From: Lonsdalea britannica
GTDB lineage: Bacteria; Pseudomonadota; Gammaproteobacteria; Enterobacterales; Enterobacteriaceae
Length of the DNA stretch: 64,000 nucleotides
Assembly: GCF_002111595.1 (NCBI RefSeq)
Contig: NZ_LUTN01000003.1
Location: 124,001-188,000, forward strand
Direction of reading: 5' to 3'
Numbering within the stretch: position 1 is the first letter of the stretch; the number at the start of each line of letters is the position of its first letter. This document shows positions 28,354 to 39,564 of the stretch, piece after piece. A program made the translations under genes and the position numbers. The notes beneath the pieces were generated by a model. It ran no database searches. It was given only the letters and a program-made list of their open reading frames with translations, and was not told the DNA's origin.

Positions 28354-30119
28354 TGAATCTGCCAGTCAGAGAGTTTGATGCAGTGGTCGTCGGCGCGGGC
28401 GGCGCAGGTATGCGCGCCGCGTTGCAAATTTCCCAGATGGGGTTGTCTTGCGCCCTCATTTCCAAGGTCTTTCCGACGCGTTCTCATACTGTCTCCGCAC
28501 AGGGGGGCATCACGGTCGCGCTGGGGAATACCCACGAAGATAACTGGCAATGGCATATGTATGACACGGTAAAGGGATCGGACTATATCGGCGATCAAAA
28601 TGCCATCGAATACATGTGCAAGACCGGGCCGGAAGCCGTGCTGGAGCTGGAACACATGGGACTGCCGTTTTCGCGGCTGGATGACGGGCGTATTTATCAG
28701 CGTCCGTTCGGCGGTCAGTCGAAAAACTTCGGCGGCGAGCAGGCGGCGCGTACGGCGGCGGCGGCCGACCGCACCGGACATGCGCTGTTGCACACGCTCT
28801 ATCAGCAAAACCTGAAAAATCACACCACCATTTTTTCCGAGTGGTACGCGCTGGATCTGGTGAAAAATCAGGACGGCGCGGTGGTGGGCTGCACGGCGAT
28901 TTGTATCGAGACCGGCGAAGTCGTCTATTTCAAGGCGCGCGCGACGGTACTGGCGACCGGCGGCGCAGGGCGAATCTACCAGTCGACGACCAATGCGCAC
29001 ATCAATACCGGCGACGGCGTGGGCATGGCGCTGCGCGCCGGCGTGCCGGTACAGGACATGGAAATGTGGCAGTTTCACCCGACGGGCATCGCGGGGGCGG
29101 GGGTGCTGGTCACCGAAGGCTGCCGCGGCGAGGGTGGTTATCTGCTGAATAAAGACGGCGAACGTTTTATGGAGCGTTACGCGCCGAACGCGAAAGATCT
29201 GGCTGGCCGAGACGTTGTCGCACGCTCCATCATGATTGAAATCCGCGAAGGCCGCGGCTGCGACGGTCCGTGGGGGCCGCACGTTAAGCTGAAGCTCGAC
29301 CACCTCGGCAAAGAGGTGTTGGAGTCCCGCCTGCCGGGGATTCTGGAACTTTCTCGCACCTTCGCTCACGTCGACCCGGTCAAAGAGCCGATCCCGGTCA
29401 TTCCGACCTGTCACTACATGATGGGCGGTATCCCCACCAAAATTACCGGTCAGGCGCTGACCGTCAATGAACGAGGCGAGGACGTGGTGATCCCCGGCCT
29501 GTTCGCCGTGGGGGAAATCGCCTGCGTTTCGGTACACGGCGCCAATCGTCTCGGCGGCAATTCGCTGCTCGATCTGGTGGTGTTCGGCCGCGCCGTGGGG
29601 ATGCACCTCGAAGCGTCGTTGTCTGAGCAGGGCGCCAGCCGCGATGCCAGCGAGTCGGATATCGAGGCCTCGCTGACGCGCCTCAACCGCTGGAACAACA
29701 ATCGCGATGGAGAAAGCCCGGTGGAGATCCGCCGGGCGCTGCAAGAGTGTATGCAGCATAACTTCTCCGTCTTCCGCGAAGCCGATGCGATGGCGCAGGG
29801 GCTTGAGGAACTGAAAGCCATTCGCGAACGGTTGCAAAACGCCCGCCTGGACGACACTTCGCAGGAGTTCAACACCCAGCGTATCGAGTGCCTGGAGCTG
29901 GATAACCTGATGGATACCGCTTTTGCTACCGCGCTGGCGGCAAACTATCGCACCGAGAGCCGTGGCGCGCATAGCCGCTCCGACCATCCCGATCGGGACG
30001 ATGAACACTGGCTCTGCCACACGCTGTACCTGCCGGACACTGAAAGCATGACGCGCCGTGAGGTGAACATGCAACCGACGCTGCGTGAGGCATTCCCGCC
30101 GAAAGCGCGCACCTATTAA
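28353..30119 (+). CDS. sdhA: Succinate dehydrogenase flavoprotein subunit SdhA
   Basis: Catalytic subunit of complex II: oxidises succinate to fumarate with covalent FAD. The ATG at 28353 gives 588 residues, the E. coli length. Visible are the dinucleotide fold [14 protein letters not shown], the FAD-attachment His45 in [32 protein letters not shown], the active-site region around [12 protein letters not shown], and [19 protein letters not shown]. It joins sdhD by one overlapping base and precedes sdhB by 17 bases. Confidence 0.98.
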   Translation: MNLPVREFDAVVVGAGGAGMRAALQISQMGLSCALISKVFPTRSHTVSAQGGITVALGNTHEDNWQWHMYDTVKGSDYIGDQNAIEYMCKTGPEAVLELEHMGLPFSRLDDGRIYQRPFGGQSKNFGGEQAARTAAAADRTGHALLHTLYQQNLKNHTTIFSEWYALDLVKNQDGAVVGCTAICIETGEVVYFKARATVLATGGAGRIYQSTTNAHINTGDGVGMALRAGVPVQDMEMWQFHPTGIAGAGVLVTEGCRGEGGYLLNKDGERFMERYAPNAKDLAGRDVVARSIMIEIREGRGCDGPWGPHVKLKLDHLGKEVLESRLPGILELSRTFAHVDPVKEPIPVIPTCHYMMGGIPTKITGQALTVNERGEDVVIPGLFAVGEIACVSVHGANRLGGNSLLDLVVFGRAVGMHLEASLSEQGASRDASESDIEASLTRLNRWNNNRDGESPVEIRRALQECMQHNFSVFREADAMAQGLEELKAIRERLQNARLDDTSQEFNTQRIECLELDNLMDTAFATALAANYRTESRGAHSRSDHPDRDDEHWLCHTLYLPDTESMTRREVNMQPTLREAFPPKARTY

Positions 30120-30136
30120 AGGACGGAGAGACAGCG

Positions 30137-30853
30137 ATGAAACTTGAATTTTCGATTTATCGTTACAACCCGGACATTGATAATGCCCCGCGGATGCAGG
30201 ACTACCAGCTGGAGGCCGATGAAGGCACGGACATGATGTTGCTCGACGCATTAATCCAGTTGAAAGAGCAGGACCCGACGCTGACGTTTCGCCGCTCCTG
30301 CCGTGAGGGCGTGTGTGGTTCGGATGGGGTGAACATCAATGGTAAAAACGGACTGGCATGCATCACGCCGATCTCCAGCCTGCGTCGCGGCAGTCACAAA
30401 ATCGTGGTGCGTCCGCTGCCGGGGTTGCCGGTTGTCCGCGATTTGGTGGTAGACATGGGGCAATTCTATGCCCAATATGAGAAAGTTAAACCTTACCTGT
30501 TGAATAATGGGAAGAATCCTCCGGCACGTGAAAATTTGCAGTTGCCGCAGGATCGGGCGAAGCTGGATGGACTGTACGAATGCATCATGTGCGCTTGCTG
30601 TTCCACCTCGTGTCCGTCCTTCTGGTGGAACCCAGACAAGTTCATCGGTCCGGCCGGATTACTGACGGCGTACCGCTTCCTGATAGATGACCGCGATACG
30701 GAAACCCAATCGCGTCTCGATGGACTGGACGACGCTTTCAGCGTGTTCCGCTGTCACAGCATCATGAACTGCGTCAGCGTGTGTCCCAAAGGGTTGAATC
30801 CGACGCGAGCCATCGGCCACATCAAGTCGATGTTGTTGCAGCGCGGCGCCTGA
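30137..30853 (+). CDS. sdhB: Succinate dehydrogenase iron-sulfur subunit SdhB
   Basis: Carries electrons from SdhA flavin to quinone. The 238 residues contain ligands for all three clusters: [2Fe-2S] SCREGVCGSDG...C, [4Fe-4S] CIMCACCSTSCP, and [3Fe-4S] CHSIMNCVSVCPKGLNP. Length and order match E. coli. A site ggacggagag precedes the ATG. Last gene of sdhCDAB; sucA follows after 242 bases. Confidence 0.98.
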   Translation: MKLEFSIYRYNPDIDNAPRMQDYQLEADEGTDMMLLDALIQLKEQDPTLTFRRSCREGVCGSDGVNINGKNGLACITPISSLRRGSHKIVVRPLPGLPVVRDLVVDMGQFYAQYEKVKPYLLNNGKNPPARENLQLPQDRAKLDGLYECIMCACCSTSCPSFWWNPDKFIGPAGLLTAYRFLIDDRDTETQSRLDGLDDAFSVFRCHSIMNCVSVCPKGLNPTRAIGHIKSMLLQRGA

Positions 30854-30868
30854 TGACCGCATCAACGG

Positions 30869-30898
30869 GACGACCTCCGCCGTCGGACGGCGGTCGTC
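30869..30898 (+). other. Hairpin between sdhB and sucA
   Basis: GACGACC pairs with GGTCGTC and inner GCCGT with ACGGC around a 3-base loop, with a 3-base bulge. There is no T run after it, so it more likely stabilises or attenuates the sdh-suc transcript than terminates it (inference). Confidence 0.5.
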
Positions 30899-31095
30899 GG
30901 GAGCGCTTCTTACTACAGCGAACAGGCATGACAGCCTCTTGTGTTAAGGCTCCTTTGGTGGGAAGTACTCCCCCTCGACATGCTCACCGTCGGCATGAAG
31001 AGTGAACCGTTTATCCGGCAATGCCGCTTTTACACGGCGCGACAAAAAATGTTAACCACGGCGAAAACTGAAGCATATCAGCTTAAGGGATCACA

Positions 31096-33902
31096 ATGCA
31101 GAACGGTGCAATGAAGGCCTGGCTGGATTCCTCGTATCTGGCGGGGGCGAACCAGTCTACATAGAGCAGCTCTATGAAGATTATTTAACCGATCCGGCCT
31201 CTATCGACACCAGTTGGCAAACGCTTTTCCAGCAAATGGTGGCGACGGGAGTCAAACCCGATCAACTGCACTCTCAAACCCGAGACTATTTTCGTCGTCT
31301 GGCGAAGGACAGCTCGCGGTATACCTCCTCTATTCACGATCCGGACAGCGATGCCAAGCAGGTCAAGGTGTTGCAGCTCATTAATGCGTTTCGCTTTCGC
31401 GGCCATCAGCATGCCAACCTCGACCCGCTGGATTTGTGGAAACAAGAAACCGTTCCTGACCTCGACCTTGCCTATCATCATCTGACCGAAGCGGATCTGG
31501 ACGATACCTTTAACGTGGGTTCTTTCGCTATCGGCAAAGAGACCATGAAGCTGCGGGATTTGTACGCGGCGTTACGGCAGACCTACTGCGGCGCCATCGG
31601 CGCCGAGTATATGCACATCACCAACACGGAAGAGAAACGCTGGATCCAGCAGCGGATCGAATCCGTGGTCGGACAGCCGTCGTTTAGCGTCGATGAGCGC
31701 AAGCGTTTCCTGAAAGAGTTGACGGCGGCGGAAGGGTTGGAGCGCTATCTGGGCGCGAAATTCCCCGGCGCCAAGCGCTTCTCTCTCGAAGGCGGGGACG
31801 CCCTTATCCCGATGCTGAAGGAAATCGTGCGCCATGCCGGGAAGAACGGGACGCGCGAAGTCGTACTAGGGATGGCGCACCGGGGACGTCTGAATGTGTT
31901 GGTCAATGTCCTCGGCAAAAAGCCGCAGGATCTGTTCGATGAGTTCATTGGCAAGCACAAAGAACATCTCGGCACGGGCGATGTGAAATATCATCAGGGC
32001 TTCTCTTCGGATGTGGATACCGAAGGCGGCAGGGTGCATCTGGCGCTGGCTTTTAACCCCTCGCATCTGGAAATCGTCAGCCCGGTCGTCATTGGCTCGG
32101 TGCGGGCGCGTCTGGATCGACTGGATAACCCCAGTAGCGCGCTGGTGCTTCCGATCACGATTCACGGCGATGCCGCTATGACGGGGCAGGGCGTCGTTCA
32201 GGAAACGCTGAACATGTCCAAAGCGCGCGGTTACGACGTCGGCGGTACGATCCGCATCGTCATTAATAACCAGATCGGGTTTACGACCTCCAATCCGCAC
32301 GATGCGCGCTCAACCGAATACTGTACTGATATCGGTAAAATGGTTCAGGCGCCGATTTTCCACGTGAATGCGGACGATCCCGAGGCCGTCGCATTCGTGA
32401 CCCAGCTGGCGCTCGACTTCCGTAATACCTTCAAGCGCGACGTCTTCATTGACATGGTGTGTTACCGCCGTCATGGCCATAACGAGGCCGACGAGCCAAG
32501 CGCCACGCAGCCTCTGATGTATCACAAAATTAAAAAGCACCCGACGCCGCGTAAAATCTACGCCGACCGTCTGGAGCAGCAGAATTTGATCCATCTGGAA
32601 GATGCCACCGAAATGGTCAATTTGTACCGCGATGCGCTGGATGCTGGTGAATGCGTGGTGGAAGAGTGGCTGCCGATGGATATGCAGGCGCTGGCCTGGA
32701 TGCCGTATCTCAACCACGACTGGGATGAAGACTATCCGCATCAGGTCGAGATGAAGCGTTTGCAGGGGCTGGCCCGTCGCATCAGCACGATCCCGGAGGC
32801 GATAGAAATGCAGTCCCGGGTCGCCAAAATATACAACGACCGCGCCGAGATGGCGGAGGACGGCAAGCCTTTCGACTGGGGCGGCGCTGAAACGCTGGCC
32901 TACGCCACGCTGGTGGATGAAGGCATTCCTATCCGGCTGTCGGGCGAAGACACCGGCCGCGGCACCTTTTTCCACCGCCATGCCGTTGTGCACAATCAGA
33001 AAAATGGCTCGACCTATACACCTTTGTCGCATGTACACAATGCACAGGGCGAGTTTAAGGTATGGGACTCGGTGCTGTCGGAGGAGGCGGTGCTGGCGTT
33101 CGAATATGGTTATGCCACGGCTGAGCCGCGCACGCTGACCATCTGGGAGGCGCAGTTTGGCGATTTCGCCAACGGCGCTCAGGTGGTGATAGACCAGTTC
33201 ATTAGCTCCGGGGAGCAAAAATGGGGACGGATGTGCGGTCTGGTCATGCTGCTGCCGCACGGCTATGAAGGGCAAGGACCGGAACACTCATCGGCCCGTC
33301 TGGAACGCTATTTGCAGCTGTGCGCTGAACAGAATATGCAGGTGTGCATTCCCTCCACTCCGGCGCAGGTTTACCACATGCTGCGACGTCAGGCGCTGCG
33401 TGGAATGCGACGTCCGCTGGTGGTGATGTCGCCGAAGTCGCTGCTGCGTCATCCGCTGGCAACCTCGACGCTGGAGGAACTGGCCTCCGGTAAATTCCAG
33501 CCCGCGATTGGCGAGGCTGACGATATCGATCCTCGTGACGTAAAGCGCGTCGTGATGTGCGCCGGTAAGGTCTACTACGACCTGCTGGAAAAACGACGCA
33601 AGAATGAGCAGAACGATGTGGCGATTGTCCGCATTGAACAGCTGTATCCCTTCCCTCAGCAGTATGTGCAGTCCGTGCTGGCACCGTACGCCCATGTTCT
33701 GGATTTCGTCTGGTGTCAGGAAGAACCGCTGAACCAGGGCGCCTGGTATTGCAGCCAGCATCATTTGCGCGAGGCGATTCCGTTCGGCGCTTCCTTGCGT
33801 TATGCCGGCAGACCGGCATCCGCATCGCCCGCCGTGGGTTACATGTCCGTCCACCAAAAGCAGCAGCAAGATCTTGTTGATGACGCGCTGAACGTTAATT
33901 GA
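31096..33902 (+). CDS. sucA: 2-oxoglutarate dehydrogenase E1 SucA, frameshifted near 31158
   Basis: Thiamine-diphosphate E1 component of the 2-oxoglutarate dehydrogenase complex. The ATG at 31096 (MQNGAMKAWLDSSYLAGAN) follows an aaggga site. After 21 codons the frame breaks at cagtctacatag, where the family sequence QSYIEQLYEDYL requires cagtcttacata: one T is missing. The rest (from about 31160) is intact and gives about 935 residues, against 933 in E. coli. Motifs GMAHRGRLNVLVNVL, HGDAAMTGQGVVQETLNMS, NNQIGFTTSNP, RHGHNEADEP and LPHGYEGQGPEHSSARLERYL are all present. Most likely functional, with a sequence error. Confidence 0.93.
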
Positions 33903-33918
33903 ATCAAAAGGATAAATA

Positions 33919-35142
33919 ATGAGTAGCGTAGATATTCTCGTCCCCGACCTGCCCGAATCGGTAGCCGACGCCACCGTGGCGACCTGGCGTAAACAGCCGG
34001 GCGACAGCGTCCAGCGTGATGAAGTACTGGTTGAGATTGAAACCGACAAGGTGGTGCTTGAAGTGCCTGCCTCCGAAGCCGGGATTCTGGATGCGGTGCT
34101 GGAAGCGGAAGGGGCGACCGTCGTCTCACGCCAAATCCTTGGCCGTCTGCGCCCTGGGGACAGCAGCGGCAAGGAGTCCAGCGAAAAACCGACCAACAAA
34201 GAGTCTACGCCGGCCCAGCGTTATACCGCCGGTCTGGAAGAGGAAAGCAACGACGTGCTGAGTCCGGCCATTCGCCGACTGATCGCCGAGCATGATTTAG
34301 ACGCGTCGACGATCGTAGGCAGCGGCGTGGGTGGACGGATCACCCGTGAAGATGTCGAAAAACAGCTTGCCCGACAGCGCGAGGCTGCTGTCGCCGCCCC
34401 GGCGAGTGCGGACGCGACCGCCGCTGACCCCTCTCTGGATCGACGTAGTGAAAAAAGGGTGCCGATGACGCGCCTGCGGAAACGGGTGGCTGAGCGCCTG
34501 CTGGAAGCGAAAAACAGCACGGCCATGCTGACGACGTTCAACGAAGTCAACATGAAACCGGTGATGGATCTGCGTAAGCAGTACGGCGAAGCATTTGAAA
34601 AACGGCACGGCGTACGCCTGGGCTTTATGTCGTTCTACATCAAGGCCGTGGTTGAAGCGCTCAAACGTTTCCCCGAAGTGAATGCGTCGCTGGACGGTGA
34701 AGATGTCGTGTATCACAACTACTTTGACGTCAGCATCGCCGTATCGACGCCGCGCGGTCTGGTCACGCCAGTGCTCAAGGATGTCGATTTGCTGAGCATG
34801 GCGGATATCGAGAAAAAAATTAAGGAACTGGCAATTAAGGGCCGCGATGGCAAACTAACCGTGGATGAGTTGACGGGGGGAAATTTCACCATCACTAACG
34901 GCGGCGTGTTTGGTTCATTGATGTCGACACCGATCATCAATCCGCCGCAAAGCGCGATTCTGGGGATGCATGCCATCAAGGATCGTCCGATGGCCGTTGA
35001 AGGTCAGGTGGTCATTTTGCCCATGATGTATTTGGCGCTTTCCTACGATCACCGGCTTATCGACGGCCGCGAATCAGTCAGTTTCCTGGTGACGATTAAA
35101 GACATGCTGGAAGATCCGGCGCGTCTGCTGCTGGACGTTTAA
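33919..35142 (+). CDS. sucB: Dihydrolipoyl succinyltransferase SucB
   Basis: E2 core of the 2-oxoglutarate dehydrogenase complex, 407 residues. It has one N-terminal lipoyl domain with Lys44 in [13 protein letters not shown] and a charged linker. The E3/E1-binding segment is [18 protein letters not shown]...GRITREDVE (about residues 115-150). The catalytic acyltransferase domain ends at [17 protein letters not shown], with the catalytic histidine. It begins 16 bases after sucA. Confidence 0.98.
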   Translation: MSSVDILVPDLPESVADATVATWRKQPGDSVQRDEVLVEIETDKVVLEVPASEAGILDAVLEAEGATVVSRQILGRLRPGDSSGKESSEKPTNKESTPAQRYTAGLEEESNDVLSPAIRRLIAEHDLDASTIVGSGVGGRITREDVEKQLARQREAAVAAPASADATAADPSLDRRSEKRVPMTRLRKRVAERLLEAKNSTAMLTTFNEVNMKPVMDLRKQYGEAFEKRHGVRLGFMSFYIKAVVEALKRFPEVNASLDGEDVVYHNYFDVSIAVSTPRGLVTPVLKDVDLLSMADIEKKIKELAIKGRDGKLTVDELTGGNFTITNGGVFGSLMSTPIINPPQSAILGMHAIKDRPMAVEGQVVILPMMYLALSYDHRLIDGRESVSFLVTIKDMLEDPARLLLDV

Positions 35143-35146
35143 GGCA

Positions 35147-35180
35147 GGATAGGGCGGCCTGGCGCCGCCCTTCGCTATCC
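35147..35180 (+). other. Hairpin between sucB and sucC
   Basis: agggcggc pairs with gccgccct (35151-35158 with 35164-35171), extended by ggata/tatcc. It lies in the 106-base sucB-sucC gap, has no T run, and may be an RNA stability or processing element. Confidence 0.5.
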
Positions 35181-35248
35181 AGGCCGTCTGCACGCCGCCA
35201 CTCATGAAATCGCGGATTTATCTTCAAATATAAAATGGATTGAACACC

Positions 35249-36415
35249 ATGAATTTACACGAATATCAGGCAAAACAGCTCTTTGCTCGGTATGGCATAC
35301 CGGCCCCGGAAGGCTATGCCTGCAAGACGCCCCATGAGGCGGAAGAGGCTGCCGCGAAAATCGGCGCAGGCCCGTGGGTCGTTAAGTGCCAGGTGCATGC
35401 CGGGGGACGAGGTAAATCAGGCGGCGTTAAAGTCGTCAACAGCAAAGATGACATTCGCGCTTTCGCGGAAAACTGGTTGGGCAAGCCGCTGGTGACTTAT
35501 CAGACTGACGCTCATGGTCAGCCGGTACATCAGATTCTGGTTGAAGCCGCGACGGACATTGCCAGCGAACTGTACCTCGGGGCGGTCGTCGATCGCGGCA
35601 GTCGTCGCGTCGTGTTTATGGCGTCCACGGAAGGTGGCGTAGAAATTGAAAAAGTCGCTCAGGAAACGCCTCATCTTATTCATAAAACGGCGCTGGATCC
35701 CCTGACTGGACCGCTGCCTTATCAAGGCCGTGAGCTTGCATTCAAACTGGGCCTCAGCGGTAAGCAGGTTGCCCAGTTCACCAAAATTTTCATGGGGTTG
35801 GCGAAGCTGTTTCTGGAATGCGATCTGGCGCTGGTGGAAATCAACCCGCTGGTCATCACCGGGCAGGGCGAGCTGCTGTGTCTGGACGGCAAACTGGCCG
35901 TGGACGGCAATGCGTTGTTCCGTCAGCCTGAGCTGCGCGACATGCATGATCCGAGTCAGGTCGATGAACGCGAGGAACACGCGGCGCAGTGGGAACTGAA
36001 CTATGTCGCGCTGGACGGTAACATCGGCTGTATGGTCAATGGTGCGGGTCTGGCGATGGGCACGATGGATATCGTGAAACTGCACGGCGGCGCGCCAGCC
36101 AATTTTTTGGATGTTGGCGGCGGCGCGACCAAAGAGCGCGTGACAGAGGCTTTTAAAATCATTTTGTCAGACAGCAAGGTAAAAGCCGTGCTGGTCAACA
36201 TTTTCGGCGGCATCGTACGCTGCGACCTGATCGCCGATGGCGTCATCGGCGCCGTGGCGGAAGTGGGTGTCAACGTACCGGTGGTGGTGCGTCTGGAAGG
36301 TAACAATGCGGAGCTTGGGGCGCAGAAACTGGCGGAGAGCGGTCTGAATATCATTGCTGCAACCGGTCTGGCGGATGCAGCTCGGCAGGCGGTTGCTGCC
36401 GTGGAGGGAAAATAA
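35249..36415 (+). CDS. sucC: Succinyl-CoA synthetase beta subunit SucC
   Basis: ADP-forming succinyl-CoA synthetase beta chain, 388 residues as in E. coli. The ATG at 35249 ([18 protein letters not shown]) is preferred over an in-frame TTG three codons earlier. An ATP-grasp domain ([17 protein letters not shown]) is followed by the CoA-ligase domain ([33 protein letters not shown]). The stop overlaps the sucD ATG by one base. Confidence 0.98.
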   Translation: MNLHEYQAKQLFARYGIPAPEGYACKTPHEAEEAAAKIGAGPWVVKCQVHAGGRGKSGGVKVVNSKDDIRAFAENWLGKPLVTYQTDAHGQPVHQILVEAATDIASELYLGAVVDRGSRRVVFMASTEGGVEIEKVAQETPHLIHKTALDPLTGPLPYQGRELAFKLGLSGKQVAQFTKIFMGLAKLFLECDLALVEINPLVITGQGELLCLDGKLAVDGNALFRQPELRDMHDPSQVDEREEHAAQWELNYVALDGNIGCMVNGAGLAMGTMDIVKLHGGAPANFLDVGGGATKERVTEAFKIILSDSKVKAVLVNIFGGIVRCDLIADGVIGAVAEVGVNVPVVVRLEGNNAELGAQKLAESGLNIIAATGLADAARQAVAAVEGK

Positions 36416-37285
36416 TGTCTATTCTGATCGATAAAAACACCAGAGTGATCTGCCAGGCTTCACCGGGAGTCAGGGAACGTTTCACTCCGAACAGGCGATA
36501 GCTACGGCACGCAGATGGTTGGGGGAGTGACGCCGGGCAAGGGAGGCACTCAGCATCTTGGTCTGCCCGTGTTTAATACGGTACGCGATGCCGTTGCGGC
36601 TACCGGTGCGACGGCATCGGTCATCTATGTTCCGGCTCCTTTCTGTAAAGATTCGATTTTGGAAGCGATTGATGCGGGTATCGAGCTAATTATTTGCATC
36701 ACCGAAGGTATTCCGACGCTGGATATGCTGACGGTGAAAGCCAAGTTGGAGCAGACCGGGGCGAAAATGATCGGCCCGAACTGCCCGGGCGTGATTACGC
36801 CGGGTGAATGTAAGATCGGCATCATGCCCGGCCATATCCATCTGCCGGGAAATGTCGGCATTGTTTCTCGTTCCGGCACGCTGACCTACGAAGCCGTCAA
36901 GCAGACGACGGACGTCGGCCTGGGCCAGTCTACCTGCGTCGGTATCGGTGGCGACCCGATCCCCGGTTCCAACTTCATTGATATTCTTGAGTTGTTTGAA
37001 CAAGACCCGCTGACAAAAGCGATCGTGATGATTGGGGAAATCGGCGGAACCGCGGAAGAAGAGGCGGCGGCTTTCATCAAAGCGCACGTTACCAAACCTG
37101 TTGTCGCCTACATTGCCGGCGTTACCGCGCCGAAAGGGAAGCGGATGGGCCATGCTGGCGCGATCATCGCTGGCGGAAAGGGAACGGCTGATGAGAAGTT
37201 CGCCGCGCTGGAAGCGGCTGGCGTTAAGACGGTACGCAGTCTGGCAGATATCGGTGAAGCAGTGAAAAGCATGATCGCCGGCTAA
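36415..37285 (+). CDS. sucD: Succinyl-CoA synthetase alpha subunit SucD, two frame breaks
   Basis: Alpha subunit carrying the phosphohistidine. The ATG at 36415 overlaps the sucC stop ([14 protein letters not shown]). The first break is near 36456 (ccaggcttc, where QGFTGSQG needs caggg), the second near 36502 (atagctacgg, where AIAYGTQ needs gcctac). One base is missing at each. The remainder ([39 protein letters not shown], and [14 protein letters not shown] with the active-site histidine) is perfect. Repaired length is about 290 residues, against 289 in E. coli. Two deletions within 46 bases of a core gene point to sequence error. Confidence 0.92.
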
Positions 37286-37360
37286 CGTGGCGAGTTTATT
37301 GCTGCGTTAACACGAACACAGCGATGCAGGAAAAGGCCATCTTCGGATGGCCTTTTTTTT
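37286..37360 (+). ncRNA. sdhX: Candidate SdhX-type sRNA from the sucD 3' end
   Basis: In E. coli and Salmonella a small RNA, SdhX, is cut from the 3' end of the sdh-suc transcript and ends at the sucD terminator. Here the 75-base 3' region has the same position and ends in a strong Hfq-friendly T8 terminator. Sequence identity to SdhX was not established, so this rests on position only. Confidence 0.35.
37331..37360 (+). terminator. Terminator of the sdh-suc operon
   Basis: Perfect 11-bp stem (aaaaggccatc / gatggcctttt) closed by a stable ttcg tetraloop, followed by T8. Confidence 0.95.
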
Positions 37361-37983
37361 ATGTTTGAGCCTGATGAACATTTAATGGGAATAACACTCA
37401 TTTCTAAAAATAACGTAATGGCAACAATGCAAACCAATAAATATAAAAATAAGTAATCATATAGAAACATTAATGCAGTAAATACTCAGAACAATAAATC
37501 AGCAAATATTAATTATTGAAACCTGGCGGTCACGTCAAATTAACAATATCAGCCTAATGAAAATGGAATGTGTCACACTGTTAACGTTAAGGGCGGATAT
37601 TGCGCCAAATCAAAAAATGCAGGGTAGATATCTTCGTCAAAATACGCTTAAATTGCGCCCGATCAATTATCTGCCAAAGGTATGTGATTGTGAGAAAGGG
37701 GGTTGAGTCAAAACCCCAACTGGCGTCACGTAAAAACCTATTTATTACAGGGAATTGTAGGCGTAATATACCGGTCACTCTGTTTTAGGTACGATATTGG
37801 TAATTTTCATAACCTTACTTAGGCTTATTTTAACTAGGTATAGCGTCGTGGCGTTATTCGCGTCATGCGATGTTTAAGCCTGTGTTCAGCAATTTGTTGT
37901 GTTCTTTTAGGGTATTGCAGCCGTTGTTCAACGGGTTGCCTCTACTGCGAGCGAAACCTTCCTGCGAGGAGCAAGGAGTCAAG
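37361..37983 (+). promoter_or_regulatory. cydA upstream region
   Basis: 623 bases without a convincing gene, strongly AT-rich at 37361-37530. ctgttaacgttaag (37578-37591) holds two GTTAA units like ArcA sites, in keeping with the known ArcA control of cydAB. The frame of cydA is open from an ATG at 37870, but the ribosome-binding site and homology place the start at 37984. Confidence 0.45.
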
Positions 37984-39552
37984 ATGTTTGATATAGTCGA
38001 ACTGTCACGTTTACAGTTTGCCTTGACAGCAATGTATCATTTCCTGTTTGTGCCACTAACGCTCGGGATGGCGTTCCTGCTGGCTATCATGGAAACGGTC
38101 TACGTACTGTCTGGCAAACAAATTTATAAAGATATGACCAAGTTCTGGGGCAAGCTGTTTGCGATCAACTTCGCACTCGGCGTGGCTACCGGGCTGACCA
38201 TGGAGTTCCAGTTTGGGACCAACTGGTCTTACTTCTCTCACTATGTCGGTGATATCTTCGGGGCTCCACTGGCGATCGAAGGCCTGATGGCGTTTTTCCT
38301 GGAGTCCACCTTCGTCGGGTTGTTCTTCTTCGGCTGGGATCGCCTGAGCAAAGTGCAGCATATGGCAGTGACCTGGCTGGTCGCTCTGGGTTCCAACTTC
38401 TCCGCGTTGTGGATTCTGATTGCCAACGGCTGGATGCAAAACCCTATCGCCTCCGATTTCAACTTTGAAACCATGCGTATGGAGATGGTGAGTTTCGCGA
38501 CACTGGTCTTCAACCCGGTTGCGCAGGTGAAATTCGTGCATACGGTTGCAGCCGGTTACTGTACGGGCGCGATGTTCATTCTGGGCATCAGTTCTTACTA
38601 TCTGCTGAAAGGCCGCGATATCGCGTTCGCCAAGCGTTCATTCGCTATCGCCGCCAGCTTCGGCATGGCCTCCGTGCTTTCCGTTATCGTGCTGGGTGAC
38701 GAATCCGGTTACGAAATGGGCGACGTTCAGAAAACCAAGCTGGCAGCAATTGAAGCCGAATGGGAAACACAGCCTGCTCCTGCCGCGTTCACCCTGTTCG
38801 GTCTGCCGGATCAGGAAGCCAGAGAGAACAAATACGCGATTCAGGTTCCTTATGTTCTGGGTCTGATCGCGACGCGTTCCACGGATAAAACCGTGACCGG
38901 TCTGAAAGAGTTGATGGAGCAGCATGAAGTGCGCATCCGTAATGGGATGAACGCCTATCATCTGCTTGAGCAGCTGCGCGCGGGTAACACTGACCCTGCG
39001 GTTCGCGAAGCCTTCAACGCCAGCAAGCAGGATCTCGGATACGGCATGCTGCTGAAACGCTATACGCCGCAGGTTTCCGATGCGTCCGAAGCGCAGATTC
39101 AGATGGCGGTGAAAGATTCTATCCCTCACGTCGCGCCGCTGTACTTCTCGTTCCGCATCATGGTGGCTTGCGGGATCCTGATGCTGATCATTATCGGCCT
39201 CTCTTTCTGGACCGTACTTCGCAACAAGATTGGTCAGCGGAAATGGCTGCATCGTGCCGCGCTGTACGGCATTCCGTTGCCGTGGATCGCCGTGGAAGCG
39301 GGATGGTTTGTCGCAGAATATGGTCGTCAGCCTTGGGCGATTGGCGAAGTGCTGCCGACCTCTGTCGCCAACTCATCGCTGACAGCAGGCGATCTGCTGT
39401 TCTCCATGGGATTGATTTGCGGTCTGTACACGCTGTTCCTCGTCGCGGAAATGTACCTGATGTTCAAGTATGCGCGTCTGGGTCCAAGCAGCCTGAAAAC
39501 GGGCGCATATCACTTTGAACAGCCGACCACCGCTGCGCCGGAAGCACGGTAA
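37984..39552 (+). CDS. cydA: Cytochrome bd-I oxidase subunit I CydA
   Basis: Quinol oxidase core subunit in the inner membrane, giving high-affinity O2 reduction. The ATG at 37984 follows AAGGAG and starts the family sequence [20 protein letters not shown], with haem-ligand His19. The 522 residues equal E. coli CydA. It contains nine or so membrane helices, and a long periplasmic Q-loop (about residues 250-380) includes the [17 protein letters not shown] segment. Followed after 12 bases by cydB. Confidence 0.98.
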   Translation: MFDIVELSRLQFALTAMYHFLFVPLTLGMAFLLAIMETVYVLSGKQIYKDMTKFWGKLFAINFALGVATGLTMEFQFGTNWSYFSHYVGDIFGAPLAIEGLMAFFLESTFVGLFFFGWDRLSKVQHMAVTWLVALGSNFSALWILIANGWMQNPIASDFNFETMRMEMVSFATLVFNPVAQVKFVHTVAAGYCTGAMFILGISSYYLLKGRDIAFAKRSFAIAASFGMASVLSVIVLGDESGYEMGDVQKTKLAAIEAEWETQPAPAAFTLFGLPDQEARENKYAIQVPYVLGLIATRSTDKTVTGLKELMEQHEVRIRNGMNAYHLLEQLRAGNTDPAVREAFNASKQDLGYGMLLKRYTPQVSDASEAQIQMAVKDSIPHVAPLYFSFRIMVACGILMLIIIGLSFWTVLRNKIGQRKWLHRAALYGIPLPWIAVEAGWFVAEYGRQPWAIGEVLPTSVANSSLTAGDLLFSMGLICGLYTLFLVAEMYLMFKYARLGPSSLKTGAYHFEQPTTAAPEAR

Positions 39553-39564
39553 CAGGAGTCCACT

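Noticed and set aside
28323-30251. 642-codon open frame antisense to sdhA (and a similar 444-codon one antisense to glnS at 5502-6836)
   Set aside because: Long antisense frames are expected in GC-rich, strongly codon-biased genes; the products are His/Arg-rich and unlike any protein family.
37870-37983. 38-codon N-terminal extension of cydA from an upstream ATG
   Set aside because: No ribosome-binding site at 37870; AAGGAG and the family N-terminus fix the start at 37984.
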